Source: Daldinia sp. FL1419
Lineage: Eukaryota > Ascomycota > Sordariomycetes > Xylariales > Hypoxylaceae
Direction of reading: 5' to 3'
Length of the DNA: 36,408 bases
Assembly: GCA_025201765.1 (NCBI GenBank)
Contig: MU623570.1
Span: 1 to 36,408, forward strand
This document shows positions 1-10,258 of this stretch, piece after piece. The notes beneath the pieces were generated by a model. The model did no database searches, had not been told where the DNA came from, and saw only the letters and a program-made list of their open reading frames with translations. The position numbers were made by a program, and so were the translations under genes. The stretch's first letter is position 1; each line of letters opens with the position of its first letter.

Positions 1-540
1 ATTTCAAAAATAAACATTTATAATCAAATTATTAAATATTCTTTTATATTATTTCATCTATTTCTTCTAAAAACTAATAAATTATTAAAACTATTAAAAT
101 TAATTTTATAATCTTTAATATTTAATTATATTAATTAAAAAATTAAAAAAATAAAGATTTCCTTTTTAAATTAACATTATTTAAATTTAACCAATCTTAT
201 ATATCTAAATTATAAATCAAAATTATAAAAATTTAATTTTATATTTCTTAATTAATAATTATAAACAATTAATTTTTTATACTATTTTTAAATAACATTA
301 TTTAATTAAATATATTTAAAATTATATTAAATATATATTTATATAATATAATTAAATTAATAATATTATATATTCATATTAAAATATAATTAAAATTCTT
401 AATTATCACATAATATATAAAAAAATTATAATTATAAAATTTAAATTATTATTATTATTATTAAAATTTCAAAATAAAGCAATAAGATTTTTTATGAAAT
501 TATTATAAAAGAAAGAATTTTTCCACACTATTTTCAGGCT
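1..540. other. AT-rich flank, no gene seen
   Basis: This stretch is almost entirely A and T, with scattered C and very few G on the + strand. I see no open frame, RNA gene or recognisable repeat. The G-poor, C-retaining composition matches the RIP-type blocks elsewhere in the window, so it is probably an eroded repeat of unknown identity. Confidence 0.6.
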
Positions 541-807
541 TACTAATCCAACACCTCCTTAGGTAAGATATAAAATCCGAGGTTTCAACTAAAAAATAAC
601 ATTACATCTTACTACAATACCTTAAAACCCCCCGTACCACATTATTATCACCAACATATTCGCAACTTCGGCTTAAGTATTTTACCGCCTCAAATTTTGG
701 TAAAAAAATGTTTTATCCCCCTGCCTGAGAGAAAGAGCTACCGGGATATATGATCCTACAAGGACGTTTTATTTTGATTTTTCTTTCCTCCTTTCGTGTA
801 TACCAAA
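541..807 (-). other. 3' flank and probable 3' UTR of the leucyl-tRNA synthetase gene
   Basis: Base composition is intermediate between the GC-balanced gene and the AT-rich flank. An AATAAA hexamer lies on the minus strand at 768-773, about 35 nt past the stop codon, and is a plausible polyadenylation signal. The cleavage site cannot be placed. From about 540 to 740 the DNA holds mixed sequence with no convincing ORF. Confidence 0.45.
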
Positions 808-3800
808 CTACGCCTCGATATTCTCAAATAGGAATGATGGCTGGCCTGGCACGGCTTGCTCAGCAATTGGTGACTTGATTTCAACATGCCCGCCATTCAA
901 TAGGTCTGTTCCCGTCTTGCTACCTTCCGTTACTAACAAGACGTCAACATCTGATAGCCCTGCCGCTCTCTTTAGACCAGGTACCATAGCCGTGATAGTC
1001 TTGGACTCATCAAAGTCCAATTTACGTTCCATCACAACGCTAGCCGGCTCTCCGTTACGGAGTCTTTTCTTGAGGAGTTGCACAAAGGGCATCGCCTCCT
1101 TCACCTTGCCTATCTTAGCAATGCGACCACTCAACTCCTTGTCGGTACATTTCTGCGTTTTGGTCGCTTCGTCCCACGTCTCCCTTATTAGCCCGATGCA
1201 CTCGTTCTGCCACTTGGGAAACTCGCGAGTCACAAAAATCGTCAGCTTCTTGGGCTTCTTAGGGTCAAAATTCATTTGCTTTCCTTTAGCCATCTTCTTG
1301 ATTTGCGCCGATTCGGCCGACGTGATGTTGGACTGTGTCGTTAGTACATAGGCGCGGGCCGCACTAAGGGCAACATCGGCCTCGGGTACTTCAGGCCACC
1401 GAGCTACCTGTATTGTCTTGGCTTCATGAAGTATCTCAAGCCAAACGTATTCGGCCCAGTGCGGTGCTATCGGAGCAAGGGATAATGCTTGGAGTCTCAT
1501 GTACTTGAACACCAACTCTTTGTTCAACGGTATTCCAGCGGCTACACAAGCAGCCCTATAGACATCCTTTGCGTTTATGAGGTCATAGAAACAGGACTTT
1601 AAAGCCATCTTGTAGTTCGTGTCTTCGTAATGATTCTTGGCCTCCTGTACCAGGGTGTTCATTTCGTTATCGAAGAGGGCGTCCTCAAAGTCATTCGACG
1701 CAGTTCGGAGATCCTGGCTCTTAGTCATCTCTTCGCACCATTCCCTTAGAGTATGTAATCGAAGGCTAGTGATGGCGTCTCGTTAATGTGTTGATCGACT
1801 AACCCCAAGTGATTTTTAGATAACTTACATGGTATTGTCGGCAACATCTTCGACGAAGTTAGAATCTTGAATGGTATCCCCAGCATCCGCAAGGGCTATG
1901 CGAGACGCATCTGCGCCAAACTTTTTCACAACTATGGCCTGATTAATAACATAACAATGAATAGATATGGGATGTCATCTTACCGTCGTCAAGAGTCATG
2001 AAGTTGCCAGTGCTCTTGGACATCTTCTCGCCATTCAACTGTAGATGTCCGTTGACTCGGATAGATTTCGGCCAGTACTCCCTGGGGAATAATGCGATGT
2101 GGTTGTAGAGGAAAAAGGTAAGGTGGTTATTGATTAAATCCTTGCCGCTAGCCCTCAGGTCGAGCGGGTAGAAATACTCGAACTCACGGCGCATTGATTC
2201 AAGAGTCTCCTTGGGGATCTTTGACTTGGCTAGGAGGTCATCGGTGAGGCTTGCACGGCAAAAGATGTAATCCCAAACCTCATCAATCATCTGCTCGGGC
2301 GTAATATTGCCAGAGCCCTTTTCCCTTCCAAAGAGATCACTGTGGAGGAAATGAGCAACGGTGTAGTAACTCATGTAAATTGTTGAGTCACTCAAGCTTT
2401 CCACCAGGAACTCAGGCGCCCATGGAAGTTTTGAACCGAGACCATATGTCCTAGCGCACGCCCATTGCTTGAGCCAATCAAGCACCCCCAAAAATGCATT
2501 GCGAGCATCGCTCGAATAGGTGTTGAGTCCATTTCCATCCTTGTTCTCCACATATTCCGTAGCAATTGTGCGCCAGGAATCTTCACCGTAGTCGATATAA
2601 TACTGCTCCATAAGAGCGACCGTACACTCGTCACCGCTCCTGCTAACGACTTTGTTCTCGGGCTCCGCGTATTCGAAGGCTAGACCAGCTTCGATCAGTT
2701 GAGCACGAACCTTGGGCTTGGCATCGGCTACCTTTTCACCCCTGAAGTCTCCCACAAGCATGTGGCCTTGGTAGAAACCCTCTTTGTAGGCCAACTCCTT
2801 GGCCTCCTTCAGTTGTTTCACATCCTTTGGAGAAGCAATTTTCAACTTCTTAACTAGTTCTAAAGCCAGTAGGTCGGAAGTAGGTGTTTGGATGATGGGA
2901 ATAATTTCTAACTCCGCCCACTCCTTTTGGATCTTATAGTAGTCTGCCTTTTTAGCCAAGTCCGTTATTGTGGCGTAATCATCAGGCGAATCCGAGGGCA
3001 CACAGGTTACTACGCCAGTACCTTTAGTCTCAAGGATTGACTCCATAGGAAGTACCCGAACTCCGTCCTTGTGGAAGCTGAGGGGGGCATTGACTACCGA
3101 CCCAATTAGGTCTGAGCCATTAATGTCGGTAGCCTTCTTGATGACGCCTTCTTGAGCGAATATTTCCTGGTAGGCCATGTTTTTGGCACCTCTCTCTGTC
3201 ATCACATAGTATTCCCCAGGGGCAGCTTCATATACGCCGTAAGTAATCCTAGGTGAGACAAAGCAAGCAACTTGTCCATACATTGTCTCCGCCCGTAGGG
3301 TTGCTGGGATAAGATATACTTTAGCATGGTCGGGAAGCTTTCCTTGGAGTGCTTCTTGGCCCTTAGAGGTAAACTCGAGCACGCGCATCTTAATCGCCAG
3401 GTATAGTTGAGGGTTAACACCCTCTCCTTCACTGCGATCATGGTCCATACAGGGCTGTCCATCTTTAATTGAGTAAATAGTATGTCGTTTTCCGAACTTA
3501 ATCTTTTCTAACTCCTTCAGTCGGATCATCTGCCAGCGGACAAACGCATCGAAATATGGATTAGCATCTGTTGTGACAAACTGCCTACGCCAATCGATCC
3601 TGCTCCCAAAGTTGCTCAGGTCGAGCTTGCAGAGAGGTGGGAAATACTCAAGCCAATAAGCCGGGTCAGCGAAGAGGTGTATTTGGTGGATGGGAATGCC
3701 CATGGCTTGCATAATCTGAAATTGGTACTTCATTTTAACCGCTTTCGCAGCGGCCTTGCCTTTCTTTGCCGTAAATTTCGTCACGTCCTCCCTTTCCCTC

Positions 3801-4330
3801 TGGACCGGAGCAGCGGCTGTCTCAGTCACAGGCTCCTCTTCTTCCTTGTACTTCTGAAACTCCTGACCAAACATCTCGACCTCCTTGGCGAGTTTGTCGG
3901 CGCATGCCTTTATAGGCAAACCAGTGCAATGGTATCCTTGGGGCCATAAGACATTAATGCCCTTCATACGAGAGTAGCCGACTTGGAATTCGACTTTACT
4001 AAAGGAAAAGGCATGGCCCACGTGGAGACGCCCGTTGGTATAGGGGAAAGCAATTGTGCCAAAAAATTTTGGGAACTTCTCTCGCAACTCGGCGGGGGAG
4101 ATGGAATGGAGGGGAATATCAGCGGTCGATGGTGCATCTGCATCGAACAGTTTTTGGTTTTCCCATTCTTGTTGATATTTTTTCTCGATCGCGATTAGGG
4201 AGTCTCGCTTTTCAGTCCCTTCAAAGCATTGTCAGATTGAAGACAAGGAAGTAATGGTGTATTCTTTACCTTTAAGATCTTTAAGGGTCGCATTCTGGGG
4301 GCCTTCCACAGTCTTCAGGGGATTAGCCAT
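808..4330 (-). CDS. Cytosolic leucyl-tRNA synthetase (4 exons)
   Basis: Charges tRNA-Leu with leucine in the cytosol (class Ia synthetase with CP1 editing domain). Minus-strand exons: 4330-4270, 4218-1984, 1931-1829 and 1765-808; together 3357 nt, 1118 residues plus a TAG stop. All junctions keep frame and restore the family sequence (LDD-VVKKFGAD, NT-I-LRLHTL). Catalytic core: HIGH box HVGH at 86-89, GYHCTG at 115, KMSKS at 752-756. The CP1 editing domain lies between, with TLRAETMYGQ at 327-336 and the VPSDSPDD box near 427-434. CARTYGLGSKLPW follows near 608. The anticodon-binding region begins around 790 with an eukaryote-type C-terminal extension to 1118. The start ATG has a favourable context (A at -3, G at +4), and an upstream extension is not needed. 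Length and the C-terminal PGQPSF-FENI ending fit fungal cytosolic enzymes (about 1100 residues). No RIP damage is seen. The family usually has Pro where this protein has Ala in TLRAETMYGQ. The mitochondrial paralogue is excluded by domain style and length. Confidence 0.97.
1766..1828 (-). other. Intron 3 of leucyl-tRNA synthetase (63 nt)
   Basis: Donor GTAAGT, branch-like TTAAC, acceptor CTAG. Phase 2; splicing gives NTILRLHTLREWCEEM, the expected conserved stretch entering the anticodon-binding domain. Confidence 0.88.
1932..1983 (-). other. Intron 2 of leucyl-tRNA synthetase (52 nt)
   Basis: Donor GTAAGA follows the LDD codons just after KMSKS. There are two candidate acceptors: CAG at 1941-1939 and ATAG ending at 1932. 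Only ATAG keeps the frame and yields LDDVVKKFGADASRIALADAGD. The TTAAT branch-like motif is too close to the CAG, which also favours ATAG. Confidence 0.85.
4219..4269 (-). other. Intron 1 of leucyl-tRNA synthetase (51 nt)
   Basis: Minus strand: donor GTAAAG, branch-like CTGAC and acceptor AAG. Phase 1; splicing joins LKG to TEKRDSLIAIEKKYQ, which matches the family N-terminus. Reading through it would break the frame. Confidence 0.85.
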
Positions 4331-4500
4331 TGTTATATTACCTTATACCAATTCACTTTTAGAAAAATTGGTGACAAGTTTGTAATTAGGAAAAGGAGTT
4401 ATGAATACAATAATAGAAAAGTTTCGAGTCATAATTTGGAGGAGTGGGATGGAGGGGTAGAGGGGTAGAGGGGCTGAGGGGTAAGTACGCTTAAGGAAAT
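4331..4500 (-). promoter_or_regulatory. Upstream region of leucyl-tRNA synthetase
   Basis: About 170 bp separates the start codon from the AT-rich repeat zone, so the promoter must be compact or extend into that zone. On the minus strand ATGACTCG lies at 4432-4425. Its TGACTCG core (4431-4425) is one base off the Gcn4/CPC1 site TGA(C/G)TCA, and general amino-acid control of synthetase genes is known in fungi; this single near-match is weak evidence. A CCAAT lies about 40 nt upstream of the ATG. No clear TATA element or intron is seen. Confidence 0.4.
4454..4481 (+). other. Four-run G-quadruplex motif
   Basis: Four GGGG runs are separated by TAGA, TAGA and CTGA loops, about 125-150 bp upstream of the synthetase start codon. 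The G-rich strand is the template strand for the gene. It meets the usual G3+N1-7 definition of a quadruplex former. It is not a TTAGGG telomere repeat. Confidence 0.75.
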
Positions 4501-4576
4501 ATTATTGGAATGAAATTAATATTATTATATTAAAACTTTTTAAAAATTATTATAAAAAATTAATAAATATTATATA

Positions 4577-4672
<96 letters not shown>

Positions 4673-4673
4673 T
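4577..4673. repeat. AAT/ATT microsatellite, about 32 units
   Basis: Perfect trinucleotide repeat of about 97 bp at the edge of the AT-rich zone. It ends 11 bp before the inverted-repeat element that starts at 4685. Confidence 0.97.
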
Positions 4674-4684
4674 ATATTATTTTA

Positions 4685-5355
4685 CAAAGGTCTAGGCCAA
4701 AAGTCTTACATATGCCTAACTCCCTATAACAATATAAACAAAGTGAAATATACTGTGCAGTCTTTTTTCAAATATAGAATATAAAATATAAAATATAAAA
4801 TATAATTATAATAATAATGATTTTATAAATATTAAATTAAATTAAATAAAATATTATATAAATAAATAAATTATATTATTATTAATATTAATAATATTAA
4901 ATTTTATATATATTATTTTTTTAATATTTATAATTATATTTAATATATATATTCTTATGAAATAATTAAATAAAGAATTTAATTTTATTAAATTATATAT
5001 AATTTAATATAATATATTTTATAAAAAATTAAAATAATTTATTTTAAATTTATAATTATAATTATTTATGATTTTAAATTAAATAATATTTTATATTAAA
5101 AAATAAATATATTTATATTTATTTTATAATATTAATTTAATATAATAATAAATATAATAAAATTTAAAATAAATATTTTATTAATTAAATAATTTAAAAT
5201 AAAAAATTAATTAATTTTAATTATTTTTTATATTAAATTATTTAAATTTGAATTTTAAAGGTATAAAATTTAAAATATTTAATCTTTTTGGTGAGGGGTT
5301 ATATATATTATAATTCTTTGTGGGGCATGTGCAAGACTTTTGGCCCGGACCTTTG
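4685..5355. mobile_element. 671-bp MITE-like element with 32-bp terminal inverted repeats
   Basis: The left end (4685-4716, beginning CAAAGGTC) and right end (5324-5355, ending GACCTTTG) are inverted repeats of 32 bp with four mismatches. All four are transitions, with the left copy in the T/A state expected after RIP. Both ends abut TA (4683-4684 and 5356-5357), as for Tc1/mariner-type insertions. The interior is AT-only and has no transposase frame, so it would be non-autonomous. The family is unidentified. Confidence 0.75.
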
Positions 5356-5370
5356 TATTTAAATTATTTA

Positions 5371-5580
5371 ATATAGGTATCAAATCTATTTTTTAGTATT
5401 TGTTCCAAATAGGAACCATATTTTGGAAAAACCCTATTTATTATTAATTTAATTTAATTCTATTATTATAATTTTAATTATTTTTTATATTTCTATTAAA
5501 ACTTATTATTTAATAAAAATAATTTAATTAATATGAATTTTTTAAATATATTATAAAAGGTTTTTATTATTATTTTCATA
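5371..5580 (-). mobile_element. LINE 3'-end fragment, antisense
   Basis: Matches the start of the antisense LINE 3' ends at 9741, 16659 and 25451: the GGTATC, CCATCTTTTAGTATTTGTTC-type and GGAAAA blocks are recognisable but diverged. The terminal simple-repeat tail is missing. The right boundary is approximate. Confidence 0.6.
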
Positions 5581-5690
5581 ATAATTTAATATAATTTTGT
5601 ACCTGATTTGAGCCCTGGCGAGCTCAACCCCCCTTTTAAGGAGGGGGATGTGGAAGGGGATGGCGGCTCGTAGTGGCTGCATATATAAAA
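5581..5690. other. GC-richer island of unknown origin
   Basis: Around 5600-5685 is a short patch with normal base composition, including a C-run/G-run near-palindrome (CCCCCC at about 5628, GGAGGGGG at about 5639). It matches none of the other repeats here and has no coding signal. It may be a piece of another element that escaped mutation. Confidence 0.4.
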
Positions 5691-5940
5691 TTATTAATAA
5701 AATCTTGATAAAATTTAAAATTATATTAGAAATTTAAAATTGAAAATAATATTTATTAAAATGAAATTTTATTATTATATTGAAAATTATTGGAAATTAT
5801 TATAGGAAATTAATAAAATAATTAATAAAATCTTAATAAAAATTAAAATTATAATAAAAATTTATAATTAAATATATTCTTTTTTAATTATTGAATTTAA
5901 TTAATTATAAAAATATTATTATTAAATAAAAGTTTTAATA
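5691..5940. other. AT-only filler, nothing recognised
   Basis: About 250 bp of A and T with loosely repeated AATTAATAAAATCTTAATAAA-like phrases. No ORF and no match to the LINE or D repeats. Confidence 0.5.
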
Positions 5941-5944
5941 ATTT

Positions 5945-6335
5945 TCCCGGCCCTCCCCCGGAACAACTTCTTTATAATATATTAATATTTTTAATATTTA
6001 TTAAAGAAAATAATAAAACCATCTTAGATTTTGTTATTATTCTACGCCTGGACCATTGCCATACCACTTTATAGAATTAGAATATTATAATATATTAAAA
6101 GTTTTTTATATTAAAATTTAATTATTTCTATTAAAAGGTCAATTTTAATAAAAATATAATAAATAATTAAAATTATAATAATATAATTTATTTAAATAAA
6201 TAAGAAATAAGTTTTCTTTAAAATATAATTTTTACCTAGAACATTATATTAAAAGATGGACTGGATACTTGTAATATAATTTAGGTAAATCGGAATAATA
6301 ATATATAAATAAATAAATAATAATAAATAATTTTT
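5945..6335 (+). mobile_element. 5'-truncated LINE 3' end, sense
   Basis: Begins at the GGCCCTCCCCC block that matches the reverse complement of 10083-10093 and 25797-25806. It continues through the AAAGATGGAC-GGATAC block and ends in the AGGTAAAT-GG-TA-TAATAA signature with an A/T-rich tandem tail. This is the 3' UTR of the Tad1-like LINE. Confidence 0.75.
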
Positions 6336-6837
6336 AATAATTTTTACAAGATATATCTTATATTTTTATTATATAAAGGTTTACAAAAAGATTAATGATT
6401 TTATATTTGAGAATTTAATTTGATTAGATAATATGGGAATATTGGTCATATGACCTTAATAAGATAAACAGATTTTAATTTTATATATAAGTTCATATAT
6501 TTTAATTTATAATTAGAATATATATTCCTAACAATTATAACTTTATTAAATTACTTTATAATACCTTCTATTTATATATTATATATAATATACCTTATTT
6601 ATTTAATATTAATTAGTAATTAATGATAAATTAATTTTAAAATTATTAAATATTTCTTTTAAAAAATAGAAATAACTTTTATATTAAATCCTAATAAAAA
6701 AGGATAAATAATTTTAAGATTTTATATATTAATATATAATTTAGAATTTAGAATTGTATATTTAATATATAAAAAAAGATATAAGGTGATTATATCCTAA
6801 AGAAGAATATTTGGATAATTAAATAAAAAATTAGATA
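6336..6837. other. AT-rich spacer with one D-repeat piece at its end
   Basis: Mostly featureless A/T. The last part (about 6780-6837: GGTGATTATATCCTAAAGAAG then a TAATTAAATAAAA stretch) matches the start of the roughly 290-bp units of repeat D, and is cut off by the LINE fragment beginning at 6838. Confidence 0.55.
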
Positions 6838-6965
6838 GGCGGCGGGTAGGTTTTCTCCGGAACACGGTTCTTACCTGGAACAAATACGAAAAGATGGACC
6901 GGATACCTGTAATATATTCTAGGTAAATTGGGGTAGTAATAAATAAATAAATAAATAAATAAAAA
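6838..6965 (+). mobile_element. Short LINE 3' end with (TAAA)n tail, sense
   Basis: About 128 bp carrying the family 3'-terminal blocks GGTTTTCTCCGGAACACGG, GATGGACCGGATACC and TCTAGGTAAATTGGGGTAG, followed by TAATAAATAAATAAATAAAT. It is one of the least mutated copies of this terminus in the window. Confidence 0.8.
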
Positions 6966-6974
6966 AATATATAA

Positions 6975-7510
6975 CATAACAAAACCTTTTTTCAATTTTT
7001 AATTATCTTTATATAAAAGTTTCATAAAAAGCCATATAATTAAATTCATTTAAAATCTAATATTATATTATATATATAATAATAATAATATTGGGGAAAG
7101 ATGTAATTGGTAATATAAGAATGGTAGAAAATTAGATCTAATATTTAATCAAACTTATTCTAGATATCATTATTTTAAAGAAAGAAAAGAATAAACAAAC
7201 TTAAAATAAATAAAATAAACAAAATAAATATTATTATAATATTAATGAATAAATTCATAAAAGTAACTAAATTAAAGGTTAAAAATAAAATAATTGAAAT
7301 TAAAATAAAAATTAAAAAGATAATAAATATATAAAGGATATATATTAATATTCCAATAATTATAAAATAAAAACATGAATAAAAGAATCTTTCAAAATTA
7401 AATAAAATAAAAAAATTAATAAAAGAAATAACAAAAGAAAAATTAAAAATAGTAAATAATATTGTGAAATTATAGGATTGATTATGGGTTATAATATTGA
7501 ATAAATAAAG
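6975..7510 (+). mobile_element. LINE 5'-region fragment
   Basis: Parallels 12374-12882 and 30548-31060, the first 500 bp of the two large LINE copies: AAAAAGCCATATAA near 7027, the GTTAAAAATAAAATAATTGAAA-type region, and the GGTTATAATATT region near 7487. It stops where repeat D begins, so it is a truncated third copy or was split by D. Any apparent minus-strand frame here (7175-7516) is only AT-rich noise. Confidence 0.7.
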
Positions 7511-7514
7511 TATC

Positions 7515-9735
7515 ATTATATATAATAATTAATCTACATCTTTTTTATTCCATTAGTTACATTACAAATCAAATTAATCAATTAGTTTGTAAAGAATTTA
7601 AGAAAAAAGACCTACATTTTTGGACATTTGTAACTATTGTACAACAACCTCCAGGTAGAAATACATATAATATATCTTAAAAGGCCATAATTTAATTACT
7701 TTTCAAATAATATTAATTATTATTATTTTTAAGTAAATTTTAAATTAATATAATAAATTAAAATGGTTAAAATTTCTTTTTATATTTTATGCGTGTGCCT
7801 GTGGCTTCTTTATAATGTATAACTTTTTCAATTGAACAAGAATTTATATTAATAAAATCCCTTTATAAATTGTTAATTAAGATATTAAATAAAAACTTTA
7901 ATTAAGAATTTTATTTAAATTAGAATTCTAATTGAATAAGAACTCTAATTAAATAGGAGCTCTAATTCAATAAGAGCTCTAATAGCTACCTATATGCAAG
8001 GTAATTATATCCTGAAGAAGGTTTTTAGATAATTAAATAAAAGATTGATTAATAGAGGTGATTATTAGCGCTTAAAAAATAGAATAAATGATATATTTAA
8101 CTGGAAATAAGGTCATAAATTATTGTAAAAAGTTACAAGAAAAATGAAATAAATTAATATTTAAGAATTTGATTTAATCAGGTAAGAATCAGTTTTGGGG
8201 GGTTTATATATTGGGTAAGAGCTCCAATTTAGGGTTAATACTACTGAACAAAAACTGTAATAAAATAGGAATTCTAATAGCTCCTGCAGGAGGTGCTCTG
8301 CACTTTAATTACCCCATAATAAATCATTAAATATAAATGAAATAAAAAATATAAAATAACCATATCTTAAAGAAGATATTAAAATAATCAAATGGAAGGA
8401 TTATTAAAGGTAATTGATAACAATGGTAGATAATATTGAAGATAATATATTCAGTTAAAGATAAAAGAATTGTAAATTATTATTAAAAGCTATAAGAAAA
8501 ACTAAATGAATTAATGTTGAAGAATTTGACCTGATCAGGCTAGAAACAACTCTTCAAGGCCTATATTAAACATAAGCTCTAATTCAAAGTTAATACTATT
8601 AAATAAGAACTTTAATTAAACAGGAGCTCTAATAATTAAATATAAGGTAATTATATCATAAAAAAGGTAATAAAATAATCAAATAAAAGGCTAATAGAAG
8701 TAACTGTTTGAAATGGTAACTGGCGTTCAAAAGATAGAATAGACAATATATTTAATAAGAGATAAGAAAGTTGTAAATTATGGTAAAAAGCTATAAGAAA
8801 AGTTGAATAAATTAATGTTTGAGAACTTGACTTGATCAGATAAGAATCATCAGTTAAGGGCTTATATATTAAACAGGGGCTCTAATTCAGGGTTAATACT
8901 ATTGAACAGAAGCTCTAATAGCTAAATATTAGGTAATTATATACTGAAGAAGGTAGTAAAATAATTAAATAAAAGGCTAATAAAAATAATTATTTACAAT
9001 AGTAATTAATATTCAGGAAATAAAAAAAATAATATATTTAATTGGAAATAAGATTATAAACTATTGTAAAAAACTATAAGAAAAGCTAAATAAATTAATA
9101 TTAAAGAATTTGATTTGATTAGATAACAATTAACTCTTAAAGGCTTATATATTAAACGTAAGCTCTAATAACTGCTGCAGGATATACCCTACCCTATATT
9201 TCAATTAATAAAAAATATAAAATAATTATATACTAAAAAAAAGATTAAAATAATCAAATAAAAAGTTAATTAATAAAAAAGATTTCTGGCATTTGAAAAA
9301 TAAAATAGATAATATATTATATAAAAAAAAAGTAATAAACTATTATAAAAAGTTATATAAAAGGTAATATTTAAAAAGCTTAATCTAATTAAATAAGAAT
9401 TAACATTTGAAAGCCTATATATTAAATAGGAATTTTAATAACTCCTATAAGATATGCCCTACAGTTTAATTACCCCAAAACAAACTAGAGGTTATATAAG
9501 ATAAAAGATATAAAGTGATTATATCTTAAAAAAGATATTAAAATAATCAAATAAAAAAACTAATATAGGTAGTTATTTGTTAATAATAATACATTATTAA
9601 AAGGTTATATTTAATAAGACAAAAAAAGGTATATATTACTATATAGAAGTTTTATAAAAATAATCCTTAAAGAATTATAATAAATTTGAGTTAATTAAAT
9701 AAAAAATCAATTCTTAAAGGCTTATTTATTATTAT
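7515..9735. repeat. Repeat D, copy 1 (with about 290-bp internal units)
   Basis: Aligns by eye along its length with 28215-30312 in the same orientation, with mostly transition differences. The first 450 bp are unique; then a run of roughly 17-bp units around GAGCTCTAATT (7920-7990), then six degenerate units anchored on G(T/C)AATTATAT at 8001, 8356, 8647, 8933, 9222 and 9515 (spacing 355, 291, 286, 289, 293). GCTCTAAT recurs inside most units (for example about 8577, 8626, 8879, 8910, 9162). I see no coding frame and do not recognise the family. With copy 2 it flanks the DNA that LINE copy 1 entered, so it could be an unusually long LTR, a dispersed satellite-bearing element or a duplicated segment. 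Confidence 0.75.
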
Positions 9736-10258
9736 TTATTACTACCCCAATTTACCTAGAATATATTACAGGTATCCGGTCCATCTTTTAGTATTTGTTC
9801 TGGGTAAAAACTGTGTTCCAGAGAAAACCTACTTACTATTTATTTAATTAAATTATATTATTATAATTATAATTTTACTTTATATTTTTATTAAAATTTA
9901 TCTTTTAATAAAAATAATTAAATTTTAATATAAAAAAATATTTTATATATTATAATATTTAAATTTTATAAAATAGTATAATAATAGCTTAAGTATGGAA
10001 TAACAATAAAATCTAAAATGGTTTCATTATTTTCTTTATTAAATAACAAAAATGGTATTACATTGTAAAGAAATTATTCTAGGGGAGGGCTGGGATATAT
10101 ATGGTTTATGTAGGATATAAATATGTTTAAATAATTTTATATTATTATAAAAAATATTATTTATTCTTATTTTTATAATCTTTTTTTTAATATTATAATA
10201 TTATATTTGTTCTTTAAAATGGCTTAAAATGGTGCTGCCAATCTATGGCCTTTTATTG
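9725..10258 (-). mobile_element. 5'-truncated LINE copy, antisense
   Basis: Reads ATTATTTATTACTACCCC at the left, which is the reverse of the LINE 3' tail, then the conserved 3' UTR blocks (GGTATCCGGTCCATC, CTGTGTTCCAGAGAAAACC), up to AATGGTGCTGCCAATC. Beyond the CCTTTT near 10255 it no longer matches the copy at 12883. About 530 bp, the same class as the insert at 25436. A clean target-site duplication was not found. Confidence 0.75.

Noticed and set aside
875..1351. 158-codon open frame on the + strand
   Set aside because: It is the antisense shadow of synthetase exon 4, which has clear family homology; no independent motif is seen.
2392..4254. Several short frames (2392-2634, 2465-2683, 3202-3462, 3677-3949, 3983-4198, 4054-4254)
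   Set aside because: All lie in other frames of the synthetase exons and have no recognisable protein character.
4454..4481. Telomere-type repeat
   Set aside because: The unit is GGGGTAGA-like, only three to four copies, and not the TTAGGG typical of filamentous fungi.
7175..7516. 113-codon minus-strand frame rich in Phe, Ile and Leu
   Set aside because: Looks like a membrane protein only because the DNA is A/T; it lies antisense within a LINE 5' fragment that is shared with 12374 and 30548.
7920..9735. CRISPR-like array
   Set aside because: Units are about 290 bp and degenerate over their whole length, without short identical repeats and unique spacers; the host is a fungus.
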